Shown here: positions 20,402 through 24,031 of the stretch, in pieces
How positions within the stretch are numbered: position 1 is the first letter of the stretch
How the letters are laid out: each line of letters opens with the position of its first letter
Source of the DNA: an uncultured Clostridia bacterium
GTDB lineage: Bacteria; Bacillota; Clostridia; TANB77; CAG-508
NCBI GenBank assembly: GCA_934162615.1
Contig: CAKPJK010000020.1
Location: forward strand, 1-24,031
Direction of reading: 5' to 3'
Length of the DNA: 24,031 nt
The notes under the pieces: model-generated
The model's database searches: none
Told to the model about the DNA's origin: nothing
What the model saw: only the letters and a program-made list of their open reading frames with translations
Program-made: the position numbers and the translations under genes

Positions 20402-22372
20402 ATGGAAGATTTAGTAGAAAGCATATTAGACTATGTAAGGTCAGATTACACAGACTATGCAGTAATGATAAATGGAGAATGGGGTGTAGGAAAAACACAC
20501 TTCTGGAACAACAAAATAAGAAAAAAGATAGAATCAATGCAACTAAATGGAAAAAGATACACAACAATATACATGTCACTATATGGAATATCAAATCTAG
20601 AAGACATAAGCAAAAAAATATTTATAGAAACAACACAATTAATGGACAAAAACTTAAGAAAATTTATGGCAACAACAGGACAAACAACAATACCAGAATA
20701 TGCAAAAACAGGACTAGACATGGCAAACTTTTTTGGAGTTACGCAAAATGGAGACAAACTAGACTATTCTGAATTCTTCTCAACAGATGACAAAGTTTTG
20801 TGCTTTGACGACTTGGAGAGAGCAAATGTTGACGTTATAGACATACTAGGTTACATCAACAACTTTGTTGAACATGACCACATAAAAACAATAATAATAT
20901 GTAACGAAAAAGAACTTTCAACTAAACTAAAAAGTTCAAACCTAGAAATGAAAACATTTATAGCAACATATCTTTTAGACAAACAAGGAGAGTTAAACAC
21001 AACAGATAAGCCAATGGTAGAAAAAATCAAAAACAAAATAGAGCATGTATTCGACAAAGCAAATGATTATGAAAGAATTAAAGAAAAATTAATTGGCGAA
21101 ACATTTGAATATGCACCAAAATTTGATTATATAATAAACGGAATTTTAATGAGATACGAAAATAATCCAGACTTAATAAGATTCTTAAGAGAAAACACAA
21201 GACTAATAATATTAACATTTGAAAGAAGCGGAACTAGAAACTTAAGAATATTAAAACACGCATTAAATGACTTTCAAAAAATATATGAAATGGTAGAAAA
21301 AAATTATCCAAACACAAACAACAGAGTAATGCAAACAATGTTAATATTCACAATAGCGATATCATTTGAAATAAAAGCAGGAAAAATAACAAAAGACAAA
21401 TTTATAAATATCAAAGACAACGAAGAATATAAATCAATATTAGTATCATCAAGAACATTAATGGACAATAGACAATTCTATATAAAAGAATTTGATAGCA
21501 ACTATTATTACAACTTTAAAGCAGAATATAGATTCTTCAAATTTATAGAATACTATGTAAGAACAAGAATATTTGATATGAGACTATTTAAAGAAAACAT
21601 GGAAACAATAAGAAACACAGTAGACACAGACAATTTACCAGGATATAAAAGACTACTTACAGAAGAATATTGGAAAATATCTGATGATGAGTTTGATAAA
21701 ATAATAAAAGAAGTACTAGAAAATGTAAAAGAAGGCACACTAGAATTAATAGATATTGTAAAAATATATGCATATTTCAGTTATTTTTCAAGAAAAGGCC
21801 TAATAGATTACGACATAAAAACATTAAAAAGTGTGTTCTTTAATGGAATGAATTTATCTTCATTAAAATCTTCATATTGCAGTAATGTTGAAGAAGAACT
21901 TTCAAAAGTAGCAATTGAACAAGTGGAAGAAGACATGGATGATATAATAAAACATTTTAACAACTTAAATGCTCAATTATTAGATAAAATGTATAAAGAA
22001 AAGGCAGAAGAAATCTTCAAATGCATACCTATGAAAATGGAAAGCTTCTATGAAAAATTTGACAGAGAATGCATGAACATACCAATATTTAAATATTATG
22101 ATGTATATCAATTGTTCCAAAGAATTTCTTGTGCAAGTAATGAAGATATAGTATTAATAAAAGAAAAATTAATAAAAAGAGCAGAAAAATACACAAAGGA
22201 AATTGAACCGGAAATGAAAAATATCAAGCAATTAAAACAAGTTATAGATGACTACTTAAAGGGAAAAGATCAATCAATCAAAATTGTTATGCTTAGAGAA
22301 TTTTCTAACAGTTTGGGCTATATTTTAGACAAATATAAAATGAGTTTTCTACCAAAAAAGGAAGAAATATAG
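20402..22372 (+). CDS. KAP-like P-loop NTPase of unknown function
   Basis: The 656-residue protein has Walker A GEWGVGKT at 25-32, Walker B KVLCFDDLER at 131-140, and a sensor-like IIICNEKEL at 164-172. The GEWGxGKT plus FDDLER pattern is characteristic of KAP-type NTPases (STAND-related). KAP proteins often carry membrane helices inserted in the NTPase domain; none is evident here. The long helical C-terminal part (residues 200-650, with two acidic stretches) is unfamiliar. The ATG at 20402 has GGAGTG at 20391-20396. It stands alone between comF and spoVT. Some KAP proteins associate with phage defence, but nothing here proves it. Confidence 0.75.
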   Translation: MEDLVESILDYVRSDYTDYAVMINGEWGVGKTHFWNNKIRKKIESMQLNGKRYTTIYMSLYGISNLEDISKKIFIETTQLMDKNLRKFMATTGQTTIPEYAKTGLDMANFFGVTQNGDKLDYSEFFSTDDKVLCFDDLERANVDVIDILGYINNFVEHDHIKTIIICNEKELSTKLKSSNLEMKTFIATYLLDKQGELNTTDKPMVEKIKNKIEHVFDKANDYERIKEKLIGETFEYAPKFDYIINGILMRYENNPDLIRFLRENTRLIILTFERSGTRNLRILKHALNDFQKIYEMVEKNYPNTNNRVMQTMLIFTIAISFEIKAGKITKDKFINIKDNEEYKSILVSSRTLMDNRQFYIKEFDSNYYYNFKAEYRFFKFIEYYVRTRIFDMRLFKENMETIRNTVDTDNLPGYKRLLTEEYWKISDDEFDKIIKEVLENVKEGTLELIDIVKIYAYFSYFSRKGLIDYDIKTLKSVFFNGMNLSSLKSSYCSNVEEELSKVAIEQVEEDMDDIIKHFNNLNAQLLDKMYKEKAEEIFKCIPMKMESFYEKFDRECMNIPIFKYYDVYQLFQRISCASNEDIVLIKEKLIKRAEKYTKEIEPEMKNIKQLKQVIDDYLKGKDQSIKIVMLREFSNSLGYILDKYKMSFLPKKEEI

Positions 22373-22404
22373 TTAAAAAAATTGAATAAATTTACAAATA
22401 TAAA

Positions 22405-22440
22405 AGATTGGGCAATACAAAAGTATTGTCCAATTTGCTT
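22405..22440 (+). terminator. Terminator-like hairpin after the KAP-like gene
   Basis: ATTGGGCAATAC (22407-22418) pairs with GTATTGTCCAAT (22423-22434) around an AAAA loop, with one G-T wobble. The stem can extend by two more pairs. Only a short TTTGCTT follows, so termination may be partial. Confidence 0.65.
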
Positions 22441-22459
22441 AAAAAAATTAAATAAAAAT

Positions 22460-22488
22460 GTATAAAAATTTCCTCTTTTGAGATAATA
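22460..22488 (+). promoter_or_regulatory. Possible forespore (sigma-G-like) promoter of spoVT
   Basis: GTATA (22460-22464), a 17-base spacer and GATAATA (22482-22488) differ by little from the sigma-G pattern (GHATR, CATNHTA). In Bacillus spoVT is sigma-G dependent, which fits. No good TTGACA-type -35 is found for the same gene. The match is by eye and could be chance in AT-rich DNA. Confidence 0.35.
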
Positions 22489-22519
22489 AGAATAGACTTG
22501 AAATTAAAGGAGGATAAAA

Positions 22520-23074
22520 ATGAAGGCAACTGGAGTAGTAAGAAGAATAGATGATTTAGGAAGAGTGGTAATTCCAAAAGAAATAAGAAAAACTTTAAGA
22601 ATAAAAGAGGGAGACCCACTTGAAATATTTACAGACAGAGAAGGTCAAGTAATATTAAAAAAATATTCTCCAATCGGAGAATTATCAGAATTTGCAACAG
22701 GATATGCCGAAACTTTAGCAAAAACAACAGGGCACATTGCATGTATAACTGACAAAGACACTATAATTGCAGTATCAGGAGGTTCTAAAAAAGAATTTTT
22801 GGAACAAGACGTAAGTAGAGAACTTGAAAAACTTATGGAAGATAAAGAAGTTTATACAAGCAAAGAAAATAGTGATAAGGCAGTTCCTATAACAAGAAAT
22901 GACACAAATGAAAAGAAAAATAAATCGCAAATTGTGTATCCAATAATATCAAATGGAGATACAATTGGAACAGTTATATTGATGTCTAAAGATTCAAATA
23001 CTAAAATGAATGAAGTTGAAAAGAAAGTAGCACAATCTGCTGCGACATTTTTAGCAAGTCAAATGGAAATATAA
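22520..23074 (+). CDS. spoVT: Stage V sporulation protein T
   Basis: SpoVT is a DNA-binding regulator of late forespore gene expression. The 184-residue product has an AbrB-type swapped-hairpin domain at 1-52 (MKATGVVRRIDDLGRVVIPKEIRKTLRIKEGDPLEIF), a linker, and a GAF-like sensory domain (about 56-180) with TGHIACITDKDTIIAVSGG and QIVYPIISNGDTIGTVILMS. The length matches Bacillus SpoVT (178). The ATG at 22520 follows AAAGGAGG at 22506-22513. It is the clearest sign that the organism makes endospores. Confidence 0.94.
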   Translation: MKATGVVRRIDDLGRVVIPKEIRKTLRIKEGDPLEIFTDREGQVILKKYSPIGELSEFATGYAETLAKTTGHIACITDKDTIIAVSGGSKKEFLEQDVSRELEKLMEDKEVYTSKENSDKAVPITRNDTNEKKNKSQIVYPIISNGDTIGTVILMSKDSNTKMNEVEKKVAQSAATFLASQMEI

Positions 23075-23085
23075 CTAAATTCAAG

Positions 23086-23142
23086 AAACTAATAAAAAAT
23101 TAAAAATTTATTTAAAAAGCTTTGATTTTTTATTAGTTTTTT
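23086..23142 (+). terminator. Terminator after spoVT
   Basis: AAACTAATAAAAAAT (23086-23100) and ATTTTTTATTAGTTT (23125-23139) are perfect 15-bp complements with a 24-base loop, followed by TTT. The A-rich left arm allows activity in both directions. Confidence 0.8.
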
Positions 23143-23211
23143 AATGCTTTTATAATATTTTACAGAAATATTACCGTTATATTATTTTTATGTTAAAAAT
23201 ATAAAAAAATA

Positions 23212-23240
23212 TTGAAATGTTAAAGAAAATTATATATAAT
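23212..23240 (+). promoter_or_regulatory. Promoter of the second prepilin-like gene
   Basis: TTGAAA (23212-23217) and TATAAT (23235-23240) are 17 bases apart, a strong housekeeping-type match. Transcription would start near 23247, leaving a leader of about 53 bases before the ATG at 23300. Confidence 0.7.
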
Positions 23241-23299
23241 AACATGGATATAAATTTTTAAAAAATGAAAAATATAAACAAATGATAAGGGGGAATTTT

Positions 23300-24031
23300 A
23301 TGAAAATAAATGAACTAGAAAATAATAAAAGAATACATAAAAAGATACAGTGTGAAAAAGGAATATCAATAGTTGCGCTTGTAATAACAATAATTTTATT
23401 ATTAATATTATCAACAGTATCAATACAGGCAATTACAGGAAGTGGACTATTTGAACAAGCAAAACAAGCAAAAGTCGAAAATAAAAGGGGACAAGTAAAA
23501 GAAAATCTAAATTTAAATTTAATGAGTGCACAAGCGGAAAAAGCAGATGGTACAGCACATGATATTGTAGATTTAGCGCATTCAATACTTTCAACAGATG
23601 AGAAAATAAAAAGTCTGAAGGAAATTGGAAAAAATGTTGAAATAGATGCAGAAATAAAAAATGAAGAAGATTATAAACCGACGGACTGGTATTTCTATGT
23701 AACAGTAGATGGAGACAGATATAAAGTAAGTAAAAGTGGTGTGATATGCTTAGGAAAAATAAAGGATTTAGGGCCAGCAATAAAAATAACAGAAAAATCT
23801 AATACATCAAGCACAATTACTGTGAAAGTAGAAACACAAAGAAATGAAGGCGGAAAGTTACAATATTATATAAAAGATGCTTCAAGTTCAGATTATAAAT
23901 TGATAAAAGAATCAAACGAAAATACATATACATATGAAAAATTAAATCAGGGAATAAAATATAGCATAAAAGTTGTAGCAGTGGCAAAAAATAAAAAAAA
24001 GGCAGAAGTAACTTGTGAACAAACAACAGGA
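23300..24031 (+). CDS. Second prepilin-like surface protein, 5' part
   Basis: The frame is open for 244 codons and continues past the window. The N terminus has a basic leader ending QCEKG, then ISIVALVITIILLLILSTVSI, the prepilin-type cleavage site (after G21) and membrane helix. Mature position 5 is Ala, not Glu. A charged helix (about 52-70) follows, then DWYFYVTVDGDRYKVSKSG. The last 70 or so residues (STITVKVETQ ... YTYEKLNQGIKYSIKVVAVAKN) have the strand pattern of a fibronectin type III domain. The ATG at 23300 follows AAGGGGGAA at 23288-23296. Probably a cell-surface protein. Confidence 0.85.
   Translation, partial: MKINELENNKRIHKKIQCEKGISIVALVITIILLLILSTVSIQAITGSGLFEQAKQAKVENKRGQVKENLNLNLMSAQAEKADGTAHDIVDLAHSILSTDEKIKSLKEIGKNVEIDAEIKNEEDYKPTDWYFYVTVDGDRYKVSKSGVICLGKIKDLGPAIKITEKSNTSSTITVKVETQRNEGGKLQYYIKDASSSDYKLIKESNENTYTYEKLNQGIKYSIKVVAVAKNKKKAEVTCEQTTG

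Noticed and set aside
20479..20772. Second plus-strand frame inside the KAP-like gene
   Set aside because: It lies wholly inside the NTPase domain, and its composition (Lys, Asn, Thr from AT-rich DNA) looks like a frame shadow.

Overview
The window is from a very AT-rich Gram-positive, most likely a spore-forming member of the Clostridia. The evidence is the S10-spc-alpha gene order, strong AGGAGG ribosome binding sites, frequent TTG/GTG starts, A/T-ending codons, a SpoVT-type regulator and prepilin-like proteins of the KKGITLVALVI type. The placement is an inference from style and content; no rRNA or tRNA gene is present to confirm it.

Positions 1-13703 are one long, same-strand ribosomal superoperon: the 3' end of rpsS, then rplV-rpsC-rplP-rpmC-rpsQ-rplN-rplX-rplE-rpsN-rpsH-rplF-rplR-rpsE-rplO-secY-adk-map-infA-rpmJ-rpsM-rpsK-rpsD-rpoA-rplQ, closed by a strong terminator. 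Order is canonical except that rpmD (L30) is missing between rpsE and rplO. L24, S14, S4 and L36 are all zinc-binding (Cys-rich) forms. L17 carries a large internal insertion. A perfect TTGACA-N17-TATAAT promoter sits at the 3' end of map and should drive infA onward.

The less ordinary content is in the spaces between these genes. A roughly 125-bp long-hairpin element starts directly after the stop codons of both rpsN and rpsM, with conserved core motifs and outer arms that differ but stay complementary. A hairpin plus an 'MNERSE' mini-ORF plus Shine-Dalgarno module occurs twice before rpsQ and once before rplR. A roughly 240-bp imperfect palindrome lies between secY and adk. Multi-stem leader candidates precede rplO, rpsM and rpoA.

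Positions 13791-24031 are an accessory or housekeeping mix: a YgjP/DUF45-type metallopeptidase, a Dps ferritin-like protein, a divergent XRE repressor, a prepilin-like surface protein behind two tandem promoters that each carry the same inverted repeat just after the -10, a small membrane-anchored glycosyltransferase-like protein, a RecD2 helicase broken by a one-base insertion in its motif V, a ComF-type phosphoribosyltransferase with a perfect promoter, a KAP-like P-loop NTPase of unknown role, spoVT, and the 5' part of a second prepilin-like gene with a probable fibronectin-III-like region running off the end. No CRISPR array, insertion sequence, transposase, tRNA or rRNA was seen.
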